Shown: positions 51,901-57,326, counted from the first letter of the stretch. The stretch is 64,000 bases of DNA from Synanceia verrucosa (GCA_029721515.1 CM056566.1:21648769-21712768), one strand, 5' to 3'. The notes: a model not told the origin generated them from the letters alone. Translations and numbers: made by a program.

Positions 51901-52950
51901 CACCACACCTCCAACATAAAACCGGCTTTGTTTTGTCTTACATATGCCAGTCATCATTGTCTTAAAGGCAGTGGTTCCCAAACCTCCCCTCTACCCTTTG
52001 AGATCGCTCGGGGGAGGACACAATCTGCAGGCATAATTTTTTTATTTTTCAAAAGAAGTTGAAGTTAATGGCAAATTTTAGCTTATTGCAGTTTACTTTT
52101 ATTTTGTTCAAAGTAGGTGAACGTGTGTGTGTGTATATATACATATATGTGTGTATACACGTGTAAAAAAAATTCTTGTCATGCCAAAAGGAGGTTCAGC
52201 AGAAAAAGTTTGGAAGCCACTGATTTGAAGGATAATGATGTTTATTCCAGTATCTTATTTTTGCTTTGGTCCATCACTTCACCAGTGATTGATTACATCT
52301 GATTTGTCTCTTTGTTTTCTTGTATCAGAGTGCGGCGGAGGGCCGAACGCTCTGATCGTGCTGCTGGCGGTGGTCGGCAGCATCCTGCTGGTGGGGGTGG
52401 TGCTGCTCGCCGCCTGGAAGCTGGTCATCACCGTTCATGACCGGAGAGAGTTTGCACGCTTCCAGAGCGCACGCTCACGAGCTCGATACGAGATGGTAAA
52501 GACTGTCCCCCTCACTCCTAACGCCCTGTTTTGGTTTAGTTAACGGCATCAACTGGCATGAAACTTCAAAATAAGACGATAAAAAAACACCACAAACCAT
52601 TGAATTGCATCACTGCCTTTCCTGTCTGCATAAATAATGAGAGAGGCAACTTCAGCACCATTTTTTTAGCCTGCTAAAAATACTGAAACTAAACGCTGTT
52701 TTATTTTGAAAATTTCAATGAGAGTCTGTGAGCGCTGACAGGTTGTTAAGGCAGGTTATTTGGCACCTTAACATCAGCTGTTAGTGCAGTCTGAACGTCC
52801 AGCTAGTGCGACAGACCGCTGAACTTTGTGTGTTTTCATCTCTCACACCTCCAGGCCTCCAACCCTCTGTACAAGCAGCCCGTCTCTACACATTTTGTGG
52901 AAACAGATTTCAACATGTTCGGGAAGTCCTACAACGGGGGGGTCCACTGA
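7887..52950 (+). CDS. itgb5: Integrin beta-5 (16 coding exons, 801 aa)
   Basis: Joined exons total 2406 nt with consistent phases, giving 801 residues against about 799 in human ITGB5. The product is the beta chain of alphaV-beta5, a plasma-membrane receptor for RGD ligands such as vitronectin that signals to the cytoskeleton. Visible order: signal peptide 1-25; PSI about 26-76; hybrid halves flanking a betaI domain with MIDAS DLSLS (D147, S149, S151), ADMIDAS D154/D155, Glu249 in APEGG, and a Cys-bounded specificity loop ending CVPTFGFRH; four Cys-rich I-EGF modules about 460-650; beta-tail to 715; TM about 722-744; tail with HDRREFA (751-757) and NPLY (773-776). The C-terminal SYNG block and the longer tail favour beta5 over beta3 or beta6. 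The distal NxxY reads GKSY, lacking the Asn. Intron 11 is 23.4 kb. Confidence 0.97.
7960..8509 (+). other. itgb5 intron 1
   Basis: 550 bp, GT-AG, unique-looking sequence with no repeat or reading frame that I can support. Confidence 0.7.
8510..8595 (+). CDS. itgb5: itgb5 exon 2: PSI domain, first part
   Basis: Residues 25-53. It contains MSGSATSCEECLLIHPSCAW, the Cys spacing and CAWC motif of the plexin-semaphorin-integrin knob. The SGSATSCEECLLIHP wording is close to mammalian beta5. Phase 1 to phase 0. Confidence 0.95.
8693..8900 (+). CDS. itgb5: itgb5 exon 3: PSI end and start of hybrid domain
   Basis: Residues 54-123. It begins EFGRGRTLTSRCD and includes RPLSSKGSGS, a beta5-like segment, then QKISVSLRPG before the betaI domain. 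Intron 2 before it is only 97 bp. Phase 0 to phase 1. Confidence 0.95.
8996..9245 (+). CDS. itgb5: itgb5 exon 4: betaI domain with MIDAS
   Basis: Residues 123-206. [20 protein letters not shown] carries the metal-ion-dependent adhesion site (DxSxS at 147-151) and the adjacent ADMIDAS acids (154, 155). RLGFGSFVDK and PFSYTAPKY follow. The reading is almost identical to other vertebrate beta5 chains. Phase 1 to phase 2; donor GG|gtgggt. Confidence 0.97.
9246..9921 (+). other. itgb5 intron 4
   Basis: 676 bp, GT-AG. I see no recognisable repeat family or reading frame. Confidence 0.65.
9922..10090 (+). CDS. itgb5: itgb5 exon 5: specificity loop and MIDAS glutamate
   Basis: Residues 206-262. It contains YKLFPNCVPTFGFRH, part of the Cys-bounded specificity-determining loop that shapes alpha-subunit pairing and ligand choice, and SRNRDAPEGGFDA with Glu249, the conserved MIDAS/SyMBS ligand. 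Phase 2 to phase 0. Confidence 0.97.
10091..11564 (+). other. itgb5 intron 5 with family A copy
   Basis: 1474 bp, GT-AG. A family A MITE occupies 10652-11075. The remainder shows no supportable feature. Confidence 0.6.
10652..11075 (+). mobile_element. Family A MITE copy 1 (TTAA-flanked, piggyBac-like)
   Basis: It starts TTAACTCATTGAGTTCCAG, continues with the family body (TTTTATAAAACAGG, CAGAATATTTAGTACTATG, CGATCGTCTCCACTTCCTG, ACATCTCCCAGAAGCCCC) and fades in AAATACGTTTAAGAG, so the right terminus is degraded. No coding capacity. Confidence 0.8.
11565..11726 (+). CDS. itgb5: itgb5 exon 6: betaI domain
   Basis: Residues 263-316. Contains EIGWRKEAYHLLVFATDDVP and LGGLVQPHDGRCHLN, conserved betaI core strands; Asp280 matches a conserved cation-proximal acid. 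Exactly 54 codons, phase 0 to 0. Confidence 0.97.
11727..13663 (+). other. itgb5 intron 6
   Basis: 1937 bp, GT-AG, strongly AT-rich in 12240-12680. The stretch near 12385-12420 (AAAAAGACTTTATTGTCATT) resembles the 3' tail of a fish retroposon but I could not define its limits. No gene seen. Confidence 0.5.
13664..13759 (+). CDS. itgb5: itgb5 exon 7: betaI domain
   Basis: Residues 317-348. DYPSLALLGEKLAENNIFLI then FAVTKRLYVIYK; 32 codons, phase 0 to 0. Confidence 0.96.
14236..14669 (+). mobile_element. Family A MITE copy 2
   Basis: In itgb5 intron 7 (13760-15116). It begins TCACTCATTGAGTTCCAG, so the left TTAA is lost, and ends GATGGTACTCACAGAGTTGA. The internal body is nearly full length. 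Confidence 0.8.
15117..15206 (+). CDS. itgb5: itgb5 exon 8: end of betaI domain
   Basis: Residues 349-378. NFTALIPGTTVEILDQDSKN then VIQLIVAAYN; the first residues form an N-glycosylation sequon (NFT). 30 codons, phase 0 to 0. Confidence 0.97.
15221..15262 (+). repeat. TG microsatellite just downstream of the exon 8 donor
   Basis: An interrupted (TG)n tract starting 14 nt after the 5' splice site of exon 8. Confidence 0.9.
15638..15832. mobile_element. hAT-like MITE with GGTTCTCAACC-type ends
   Basis: The left end AGTAGTTCTCAACCTCAGGG and right end AGGTTGGGAACCGCTGG are inverted versions of each other, the end type of a widespread hAT-derived MITE. It is about 195 bp in itgb5 intron 8, with a G-rich left interior. 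Confidence 0.6.
16441..16468 (+). repeat. CA microsatellite
   Basis: Uninterrupted (CA)n in itgb5 intron 8 (15207-16711). Confidence 0.9.
16712..16846 (+). CDS. itgb5: itgb5 exon 9: hybrid domain, C-terminal half
   Basis: Residues 379-423. NIRSKVELSVWDHPEDISLS and FTATCQDG, then KCADLKIGDT. 45 codons, phase 0 to 0. Confidence 0.96.
18447..19082 (+). mobile_element. Family B element, copy 1
   Basis: It begins TTAAAGCTATAGTCTGTCA, passes CAGCCTCCTCTAAGCTCCAC and GCTAACGTTAGCATC, and runs to TTGATTGGTCAGAGTTTTTA. The right terminal repeat seen in copy 2 is missing here. No open frame. Confidence 0.7.
20849..21085 (+). mobile_element. Family A MITE copy 3, right-truncated
   Basis: It starts TTAACTCATTAAGTATCAG and breaks off after GGACACTTTCACCAAAATC. 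Confidence 0.75.
21583..21808. mobile_element. Family C repeat, copy 2
   Basis: Bounded by TAAGGGTGAGAAAACATATT and GCCAATACCCAGCCCTA, an imperfect inverted end pair that defines the family termini best in this window. Confidence 0.7.
22162..22336 (+). CDS. itgb5: itgb5 exon 10: hybrid end and start of I-EGF1
   Basis: Residues 424-482. VSFNVSVEARSCPP closes the hybrid domain, and the CDCGC run near its end opens the first integrin-EGF module. Phase 0 to 1. Confidence 0.95.
22337..24084 (+). other. itgb5 intron 10
   Basis: 1748 bp, GT-AG, with AT-rich sequence (22440-22830) and a repeat-like unit starting TTTAAAGGGACACTATGTC (about 23361-23700). A GC-richer patch at 23740-23850 is unexplained. 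No exon-like signal found. Confidence 0.5.
23361..23700. repeat. Dispersed repeat with TTTAAAGGGACACTATG end
   Basis: The opening motif matches a class of fish interspersed repeats I recognise only by its end sequence. The right limit is arbitrary and no second copy occurs in the window. Confidence 0.35.
24085..24339 (+). CDS. itgb5: itgb5 exon 11: I-EGF1 to I-EGF3
   Basis: Residues 482-567. Dense Cys pattern with CGTCRCEPGYLGARCEC, VCSGRGECSCNQCLC and YCECDDFSCARHKGILCS, matching the I-EGF stalk of beta5. Phase 1 to 1. The following intron is 23.4 kb. Confidence 0.97.
24805..25217. mobile_element. Family C repeat, copy 3, with telomere-like insert
   Basis: Outer parts match family C (AAGGGTGGGAAAAAATATTG to ACCAGCCCT). 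The interior is lengthened by a tract of degenerate TTAGGG-like units at about 24986-25033. Confidence 0.65.
25983..26310 (-). mobile_element. Family A MITE copy 4, reverse
   Basis: It opens with GAGTGCCGTCGATG and the CTTCTGGGAGATGTAGTCAG block, then ends at TTCTGTGGGTC. Part of the distal end is missing. Confidence 0.75.
27256..27302 (+). repeat. TG microsatellite
   Basis: Uninterrupted (TG)n of about 46 bp; reading frames across it are artefacts. Confidence 0.95.
27631..28447 (+). mobile_element. Family A MITE copy 5, interrupted
   Basis: The left part (to 27780) and right part (from about 28188) match family A and together give nearly the full element. Between them lies about 400 bp of other sequence, listed next. 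Confidence 0.75.
27781..28187. mobile_element. Insertion inside family A copy 5, hAT-like left end
   Basis: It begins CAGGGGTGTTAAACATATGG, an end type common in hAT-like MITEs. The right end is not clear and a short stretch of the host MITE (around its CATCATGAAAAAAATG) is absent, so the event was not a clean insertion. Confidence 0.5.
29464..30209 (+). mobile_element. Family B element, copy 2, complete with TIRs
   Basis: It opens TTAAAGCTATAGTCTGTCA and closes TGACAGACTGTAGCTTTAA, near-perfect inverted ends with TTAA at both limits. This is the only copy here with both ends. An internal hairpin is listed separately. No open frame beyond chance. Confidence 0.8.
29688..29834. repeat. Near-perfect inverted repeat (hairpin) within family B copy 2
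   Basis: The left arm starting CAGAGAAGCTAATGTTAGCA is repeated in reverse complement at the end (TGCTAACGTTAGCTTCTCTG). Arms of about 60-70 nt surround a short AT-rich loop. Confidence 0.85.
30891..31577 (+). mobile_element. Family D repeat, copy 1 (left arm of an inverted pair)
   Basis: It starts CTAGGGTTGGGGTTTTGATG and ends GTATCCAGCCCTAAT. Internal blocks such as CTTATGGTGTGTTCACTGGA recur in reverse complement in copy 2 at 32760-33478. Confidence 0.75.
31637..31661 (+). repeat. Poly-T tract
   Basis: Homopolymer of about 25 T; it may be the antisense tail of a retroposon, but no body is recognisable. Confidence 0.8.
32760..33478 (-). mobile_element. Family D repeat, copy 2 (right arm of an inverted pair)
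   Basis: Reverse complement of copy 1 over most of its length, including AAGGGGACATGTCCCC-type blocks and GACAAACTCTCACTCCCCAG, ending GATACCCAGCCCTA. A TG repeat at 33003-33018 is an added difference. Confidence 0.75.
35290..35314 (+). repeat. CA microsatellite
   Basis: (CA)n in itgb5 intron 11. Confidence 0.9.
36067..36245 (-). mobile_element. Family A MITE copy 6, internally deleted, reverse
   Basis: It opens TTAACTCTTTGAGTGCCATC with a GACGTATTTTGACGTC palindrome, keeps the CTTCTGGGAGATGTAGTCAG block, then jumps to the CTGGAACAAGGCAC end block. Confidence 0.75.
37436..37713 (-). mobile_element. Family C repeat, copy 4, with TA/TG microsatellite
   Basis: It starts TAGGGGTGGGTATTGGCAAG and ends TTTTCTCCCACCCCTGA, in opposite orientation to copy 1. 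The interior contains a (TA)/(TG) tract at about 37557-37620. Confidence 0.7.
38759..39012 (+). mobile_element. Family A MITE copy 7, internally deleted
   Basis: It starts TTAACTCACTGAGTGCCAAC and runs to CACCAAAATCAC, then joins directly to GTCGATGGCACTCAA, the right terminus. The middle half is missing. Confidence 0.8.
39036..39392 (+). mobile_element. Family E repeat, copy 1
   Basis: Rich in GTCTTAAATTAAAATC-type units with GTTCACAAAGTTCACTTCTT in the middle. It lies directly after family A copy 7 and ends at GTGCAAGAACGCT. Confidence 0.65.
39481..39929 (-). mobile_element. Family A MITE copy 8, complete with both TTAA flanks
   Basis: The best copy for defining the family: TTAA then CTCTCTGAGTGCCA at the left; TGGCACTGGAAGAG then TTAA at the right; 449 bp including flanks. 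The ends are an imperfect inverted repeat (11 of 14 positions). Open frames in it are not protein-like. Confidence 0.88.
41342..41792 (+). mobile_element. Family A MITE copy 9, near complete
   Basis: It starts CTAACTCATTTGGTACCAG (altered left end), carries the full body, and ends ATGCCACTCGGATACTTAA with a TTAA at the right. Confidence 0.82.
41990..42245 (+). pseudogene. Coding-like island, unidentified, frameshifted
   Basis: One frame reads LTERLDKRHGKVVSKKRK, and after a frame change near 42110 another reads YHEFDLTVEQRIKRTRRLSQ then KKWKDLAESVHLLQTSV before a stop. The basic, helical wording is protein-like and higher in GC than its surroundings. Splice-like signals (tgtccag|G at 42008, gtgagt at 42046, tccacag at 42112) exist, but the phases do not join. 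It could be a decayed retrocopy, a fragment of a mobile element, or chance. I do not recognise the family. Confidence 0.3.
42891..42915 (+). repeat. TA microsatellite
   Basis: (TA)n tract of about 25 bp. Confidence 0.9.
43021..43185 (+). mobile_element. Family C repeat, copy 5, short
   Basis: It begins TAGGGGGTGGGAAAAAAATA and ends AGAGCCCTA, shorter than other copies because the distal half is absent. Confidence 0.65.
44687..45330 (-). mobile_element. Decayed LINE (L1/Tx1-type) ORF2 fragment
   Basis: The antisense reading at 44687-44881 gives SFQNLRRKFGLEKDDFYRFL then QVRHYF, the pattern found after the reverse transcriptase domain of L1-like ORF2. Further upstream on the same strand, IPWINWSLKLWY and TAYCTFTKG are readable between stops, as in that family. 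It is broken by several stops and has no intact reverse transcriptase or endonuclease; a 5'-truncated dead copy. Confidence 0.65.
45761..46139 (-). mobile_element. Family A MITE copy 10, both TTAA flanks present
   Basis: Left TTAAACTCTTTGAGTGCC, right GGCACTCAATGAGTTAA. About 379 bp, with small internal deletions next to the left end and within the body. Confidence 0.85.
46140..46610 (-). pseudogene. Antisense coding-like island, unidentified, one frameshift
   Basis: Reading leftward from about 46610, one frame gives SSWENNLIFLCITEQLEQLE then RYKRIPL. After a frame change near 46450 a second continues LLCALEGIQQEANLRLLAET, LIRLGRLCGRSGG, KTSFIELLSQMDIESMAHFI and DTENPERNN until it meets family A copy 10. 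The helical, charged wording over about 150 codons is much more protein-like than other frames in this intron. I do not recognise the family. A processed pseudogene fragment or a broken antisense nested exon are both possible. Confidence 0.4.
47769..47991 (+). CDS. itgb5: itgb5 exon 12: I-EGF3 and I-EGF4
   Basis: Residues 567-641. HGECHCGECKCHAGYVGDNC, MCSGRGHCVCGRCQC and EKCPTCPDACGTK continue the Cys-rich stalk and match mammalian beta5 closely. Phase 1 to 2. Confidence 0.97.
48453..48838 (+). mobile_element. Family A MITE copy 11, left-truncated
   Basis: In itgb5 intron 12 (47992-49532). It begins within the body at TTTTGAGTCATATTTCTAG and ends ACGTCTCTGGCACTCCAG. Confidence 0.8.
48908..48966 (+). 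repeat. TA microsatellite, about 58 bp
   Basis: Long uninterrupted (TA)n in intron 12, likely polymorphic. Confidence 0.95.
49533..49633 (+). CDS. itgb5: itgb5 exon 13: end of I-EGF4 and beta-tail start
   Basis: Residues 641-675. ECIECRLFNSGRLADNQTCQ, with an NQT sequon, then LCKDEIITMESL. Phase 2 to 1. Confidence 0.95.
50275..50335 (+). mobile_element. Family A MITE remnant (right end only)
   Basis: CACTTTCACATCGAAATACG followed by TCAATGGCACTGAAAG matches only the right terminal part of family A. Confidence 0.6.
51076..51480 (-). mobile_element. Family E repeat, copy 2, reverse
   Basis: Bounded by CAGGGTTTAAAAGTC and TAAGGAACCCTG, roughly inverted ends. The body matches copy 1 in reverse complement. 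Confidence 0.7.
51719..51838 (+). CDS. itgb5: itgb5 exon 14: beta-tail domain
   Basis: Residues 675-715. VLCLYKTDNDCVMKFTYSEH and LTALKEP, matching the beta-tail of beta5. Phase 1 to 1. Confidence 0.95.
51969..52222. mobile_element. hAT-like MITE in intron 14
   Basis: CAGTGGTTCCCAAACCTCCC at the left and GTTTGGAAGCCACTG at the right form inverted ends of the CAGTGGTTCCCAA type. It begins about 130 bp after exon 14. The flanking 8-mers do not match well. Confidence 0.65.
52329..52495 (+). CDS. itgb5: itgb5 exon 15: transmembrane helix and proximal tail
   Basis: Residues 715-770. ECGGGPNAL, then a hydrophobic TM helix (IVLLAVVGSILLVGVVLLAA, about 724-743), then WKLVITVHDRREFARFQ, the conserved membrane-proximal integrin tail that contacts the alpha subunit and talin. 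Phase 1 to 0. Confidence 0.97.
52855..52950 (+). CDS. itgb5: itgb5 exon 16: cytoplasmic tail and stop
   Basis: Residues 771-801 plus TGA at 52948-52950. ASNPLYKQPVSTHF contains the talin-binding NPLY (773-776), followed by the extra residues typical of the beta5 tail and the ending GKSYNGGVH. Confidence 0.97.
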   Translation, partial: ASNPLYKQPVSTHFVETDFNMFGKSYNGGVH

Positions 52951-53279
52951 TCGTCAGCACGGGGCTCGGCAGGACCGGTCCGACGAGCAGATCCCTGGAG
53001 GACGGCGGACTGAACACCCTCACCCCTCTGCACGGCTCACACCTGATGACGTGAAACGAACTAGACTGTGTCCGAGGGGGAAGTCTGTGGCCTTTTTTTG
53101 TCTTTACGCAGGAGATTCAAGCCTACCACAGAGACACAATGCGACTGCTTTTTATCTTCTCTGTGCTTCGCTGACGGCTGCGACGGTCTGTGGACGAGCG
53201 ACGAAGCTTGAATTCCTTGGATCTTGTTTAGAGAGAGGGGGAGGAGTCATCTGTGAGTTTGTCTGCATTTACACAAAAT

Positions 53280-53285
53280 AATAAA
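53280..53285 (+). terminator. Proximal itgb5 poly(A) signal AATAAA
   Basis: Canonical hexamer 330 nt after the stop, in TAATAAACTC context. No strong GT-rich element directly follows. Confidence 0.45.
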
Positions 53286-54080
53286 CTCACAAAAACCACG
53301 ACTCCACATAAAACAACCTTTCGGTCTTTGCACAGAGCAGGCAACACATAGGCTTCTATTTGTATATTTTTATAAACACTAAAAATGCCTTTTTTTCAGC
53401 AGCGAACAGAACTCCAGATAACTTCCCCTCAGCATCATTTCAGATTTACAGGATTATTAAAAAAAGCACATTTCTGAAGGTGGCTATGGTGACGTTGTGG
53501 TACTACTAACATTTAATAAGCAATAGACTTCTTACCCTCATTTGCACAGAGAATATTAAGAGTCGAGTGTCGTAAAGATTTAAATTTTCTTCGATGTTGT
53601 GTGTGTGTTTATTGTATGCTCCAGTTGCACTCCCTTCTCTTAATCTGAATCGCAGGGCAGCGTCGGTGTTACTCGTTTTGTTCCCATGAAAAGACCAAAA
53701 CCAACACTGTGGTAGTCCTTCAGTATTTTCATTGGTCTCTACTGGTTTCTACTGAAGAGACCAGTCATTAAAAATCCATTTTCGCTAAAACAGTTCCTTA
53801 AAAGAAGCTCTACAGTGAAGTACTTGGGATATTGGTCAGATCAAACGGTGTGATGATGTCACCTCGGGCATTAGGAAATTGTGACAGGCATTTTTCAACA
53901 ATTTTTCAGTAGCAGTTTTGTCGACCGAACAGTTAATCAACAACAAAATAAAAGGTAGATTAATTTGTGTGCCTTTAATGGAGCTATTTGCTTTGATCAA
54001 ACTGGCAATTCTTGTTGGTTTTTGTCTTTTGGTTGGATTAAAAAAAAAAGAAAAGAAATATCACCACCCTCTGAAGCATC

Positions 54081-54941
54081 TTAACTCACTGAGTGTCAGC
54101 CGTTTTATAAAACACAAAGTGTCTTGCTCCAGTTTTTTAGTCCATTTTCAGTCATATTTCTAGACTCACAGAATATTTAGTACTATGTCTCTGAAAACAG
54201 TGAATAGCTCAAATGAAAGAAGAGACTCTCTATTTCATCATGAAAAAAATGTTTGTTTTTACCTTGTTCCATTCTTGTTTTATCAGAGGTAGAGTAGAGG
54301 ACACTTTCACCAAAATCACCACTTTTTCTCCACATTCTGTTTGTTTTGCTCTCTAATCTCGATCGTCTCCACTTCCTGTTTTGATCTCTGTGGTGTATAC
54401 CGTCTCTTTATGCTCTGACTACATCTCCCAGAAGCCCCAAAATCAGTGGTATATCCAGACTTGTTTTGCAGGCGTGGCCAGCAGGATTAGATTGGTTCGT
54501 ATGCTCCTCCGTCACCATAGCATCAGTTCATCATTTTTGGTCTTTTATGTTTGACTACTAAAATGAGAAATCTTAAGTGTTAGTATAAATTGAAATATAA
54601 ATAGAACTTGCAAACACGACACAACTGAATGGGACAATACAAGTGTAATAATAATATTTTATATTTTATGAAAGGTGCAAAAATAAAGACAATGCACAAA
54701 TATAATAATAAAAAAAATTAAATGATGTGATTAACTGAACGAAGTGGAGGTTGAATTGCAAACTAAGTCACATCTGACGATCATGCAGGGTGGCCAATCA
54801 GATTTCAGGGGTGGCACAGGCCACTCCCTAGAAACGCCCCTGCACAAAATTCCTCACAGGCTGCGGGAGACCATGATCAGCAATCCTCTGCTGAAAAAAC
54901 ACTTTGACGTATTTTTACGTCGATGGCACTCAAAGAGTTAA
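54081..54941 (+). mobile_element. Family A MITE copy 12, carrying a nested hAT insertion
   Basis: It starts TTAACTCACTGAGTGTCAG and ends GATGGCACTCAAAGAGTTAA, so both TTAA flanks are present. The body is interrupted at the CAGAAGCCCC block by a 399-bp insertion (54444-54842). Confidence 0.88.
54444..54842. mobile_element. hAT-like element nested in family A copy 12
   Basis: Ends CAGTGGTATATCCAG and CTAGAAACGCCCCTG are an imperfect inverted pair of the CAGNGGCG type. Flanking 8-mers are cccaaaat and cacaaaat (7 of 8 match), as expected for a hAT target duplication. It interrupts the family A body where uninterrupted copies are continuous. Confidence 0.75.
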
Positions 54942-55566
54942 AATCCGGCACTGGTGGTGACTAGCTTAAAGTTGCAGTGTCTCAGATTTTGATTTAAAAC
55001 ATGTTATTTTTTAATCAACAGCAGACACAGGTTACATTATGTTAAAGATATCCACTGACAGGTCCTGTTATACGGCTTCAACATCGACATTAGTTGTCTT
55101 TTTTTTTTTAATCACTTTAGATTATATGGACCCAGTGGTGAAGATCTAACTCATTGCACCTTTAAATTCATATTTCGGCGCTCTGCAGACACATGCGGTG
55201 TTTTCAGTTGGTGTGGATTTGGGCTAACGGTACGACTGGCTGCTGCATCATGAAGTGACGCTGCGTCCGTCCTGTCTGCACTGAGAGTGGGTGGAAACTT
55301 TGAGAAAGCTCAAAGGAGAGAGTCATAAATCCACTGTCACTGTTCCCACAGTGAGAGACGAGGAAGTCTGACAGCCGGCTTACAGTAAAAAGGTTCAGTT
55401 TGAGTGTGTTTGAATGCAAAGCGTGGATGTAAATAATACAACATGGGTGTGTGCAGCGCTGTGTGTCTCCTCACCCACCCACATCTTTTTCAGCTCAAAC
55501 GTGAATCTGTAGTTCTTCCTGTACAGAACCGACATGTTTATGTAACACTGCACACACAGCAAGAAC

Positions 55567-55572
55567 AATAAA
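55567..55572 (+). terminator. Distal itgb5 poly(A) signal AATAAA
   Basis: AATAAA preceded by CA-rich sequence and followed about 30 nt later by a GT-rich run (GGTCTGTTGTGTTTGG), the usual layout of a strong cleavage site. Confidence 0.55.
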
Positions 55573-55828
55573 TCTGCTTATGTGAAAAAGATCCGGCGGG
55601 TCTGTTGTGTTTGGCTCGTATAGATTTAAAAAGGCGTGGCGTAAATCAAAATGGTCTAATTTTAAAGTTTAAAGTTTAGTCCAATGTGTTTGATGATCAC
55701 TTCCCCTCATAGTGAGATGATCATTATGGCACTGAAGTTTTTACAAAATTATCCCATAACGACACTACATAGCCTCTACTGGAGTAGTTTTATTCATGCT
55801 TAGAGTTGTGATTGTCTCCACAAATACA

Positions 55829-56470
55829 CAGGGTTCCCCGCTGTTCCTTAAAAAAGTCTTAAAGTGTCTTAAATTAAAATCCGGGTAATTAAGGTCTTAA
55901 ATTTACAGTAAATTTGCTGTAGGTATTACATTTTCAGATGGTGCATTGGTGCACAACACTTCAGAGATGTACTGCTATTTAGTGAGAATGCTGTTCAGCA
56001 TCCTGCTTCTTCATTAACAACATTCAAAACATGAGTTTAATACATATTCAACAGTCAACTTCATTCTAAAATTTTCAACGTTCAACTTGAAACTAATTCT
56101 AAAATTTTCAACGTTGAACTTTTAAATTAAATCCACACATTTTCAACATTGAAATTTTAAATTGAATTAAACAAATTATACATTCATGTTTCCTGCAACA
56201 TTCAAGCCAGCGTTAACAGATTAGCTTAAGCTAAGTAGCATTCAGCATTAGCAGTGTAGCTTCAGCTACCAGCATTCCCACACATTTTCAGCAGGAAATG
56301 CATTTTCTAGTTATTTTCATTATTTTGTTCACAAAGTTCACTTCTTTGTTCTGGAAAGTTGTGAAATTAAATATGTAGAAAAAGTTTGACCTTCAGTTTA
56401 TATTTGTTGAGGTCTTAAAAAGATATTAAAAATGATAAAGTTTGACTTTTTCAAAGGGGCAAGAACCCTG
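55829..56470 (+). mobile_element. Family E repeat, copy 3, with internal tandem repeat
   Basis: Bounded by CAGGGTTCC and GAACCCTG, clean inverted ends. The body matches copies 1 and 2 but is lengthened by about 330 bp in the middle, including a TTCAACGTTGAA-type tandem repeat at about 56035-56170. Confidence 0.72.
56035..56170 (+). repeat. Imperfect tandem repeat, about 38-bp unit
   Basis: About three units around TCTAAAATTTTCAACGTT, each carrying a TTCAACGTTGAA-like palindrome. Confidence 0.6.
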
Positions 56471-56921
56471 ATGTACACATTTTGTTGTCATCACACGTTT
56501 ACAGATTGACATTCAGTTTCACAGCTTTCCACACTTTTGCAAATACCGTTACCTCCAGATTATCTGTCTTAATGTAGCTTGTTGAGGAGTTTCTATCATC
56601 TTCTGAAACCCAGAAGTTTTCGATGAAAGCTAACCTCCTGAGGCAGCGTTCCTCATGTGGAACAAGTCTCTGTTCTGTTGTTCCTGTTTGAGGTGAGCTC
56701 ATAAATCTCTGCAGACTTGGTGCTTTTTTGCTTTTCAGCTTTTAGCTTTTAGTTTTTAGCTCCCCTGCTGGCTGGACCAGGCTGTGGACATGGCTGTGAA
56801 GTCACAGAGCTCAGCTTAAATGTGTCTGCAGGAGGAAGATAAACCCTGGGTGGGATGGGACATTGATTTTAGAGAGGGAGTGATTATGTCTGCTAAACGT
56901 CAGCGTGTTTGCATGTATTCC

Positions 56922-57182
56922 TTAATATTTTTATTTATCTGAAAGCACCTCTGAGGCCACACTTTCTCCTCTCATGTCTGAATACTTTGTCACTTCCTTC
57001 ATTTGTCTTCTTCTTTATTTCAAAAAGTTCCCTTCTGCTTCTTTTTCCCTTAACACAGCATCTTTCTATTCTGCATCCTTTTTCAGCATAATTTGTCTTT
57101 TTCAGTTTCCAGACAGGCAGCACTTCTACTTGGAGGAATTGAAAATGAGCCGACACTTCACCAAGAATTTGCAGTCAGCACT
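56922..57182 (+). repeat. 260-bp direct repeat, copy 1
   Basis: Starts TTAATATTTTTATTTATCTG and runs to TTTGCAGTCAGCACTG. A second copy at 60199 is about 95 percent alike by eye. Reading frames in it are short and not protein-like. Confidence 0.85.
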
Positions 57183-57322
57183 GACAGCTTTGGGATCAAG
57201 ATCATAGTTAGTGCTCAGTGGTGGAGAAGCTGACAGTTCTGACGTCATGCTGAATGCTAAAATGTAGAGAGTACCACTAGTTAGAGCTGAAACAGCGATT
57301 GATTGAAAAAAATAAAAATAAA

Positions 57323-57326
<4 letters not shown>

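Larger units (their letters stand above)
52951..55590 (+). other. itgb5 3' UTR (short or long form)
   Basis: Two usable poly(A) signals follow the stop: one 330 nt away, and one 2.6 kb away in good context. If the distal one is used, the UTR includes family A copy 12 with its nested hAT insertion. The sequence between 55140 and 55590 is GC-richer than the surrounding DNA, compatible with UTR. Inference only. Confidence 0.45.

Noticed and set aside
56499..56702. 67-codon minus-strand frame downstream of family E copy 3
   Set aside because: No splice-supported extension and no recognisable motif.
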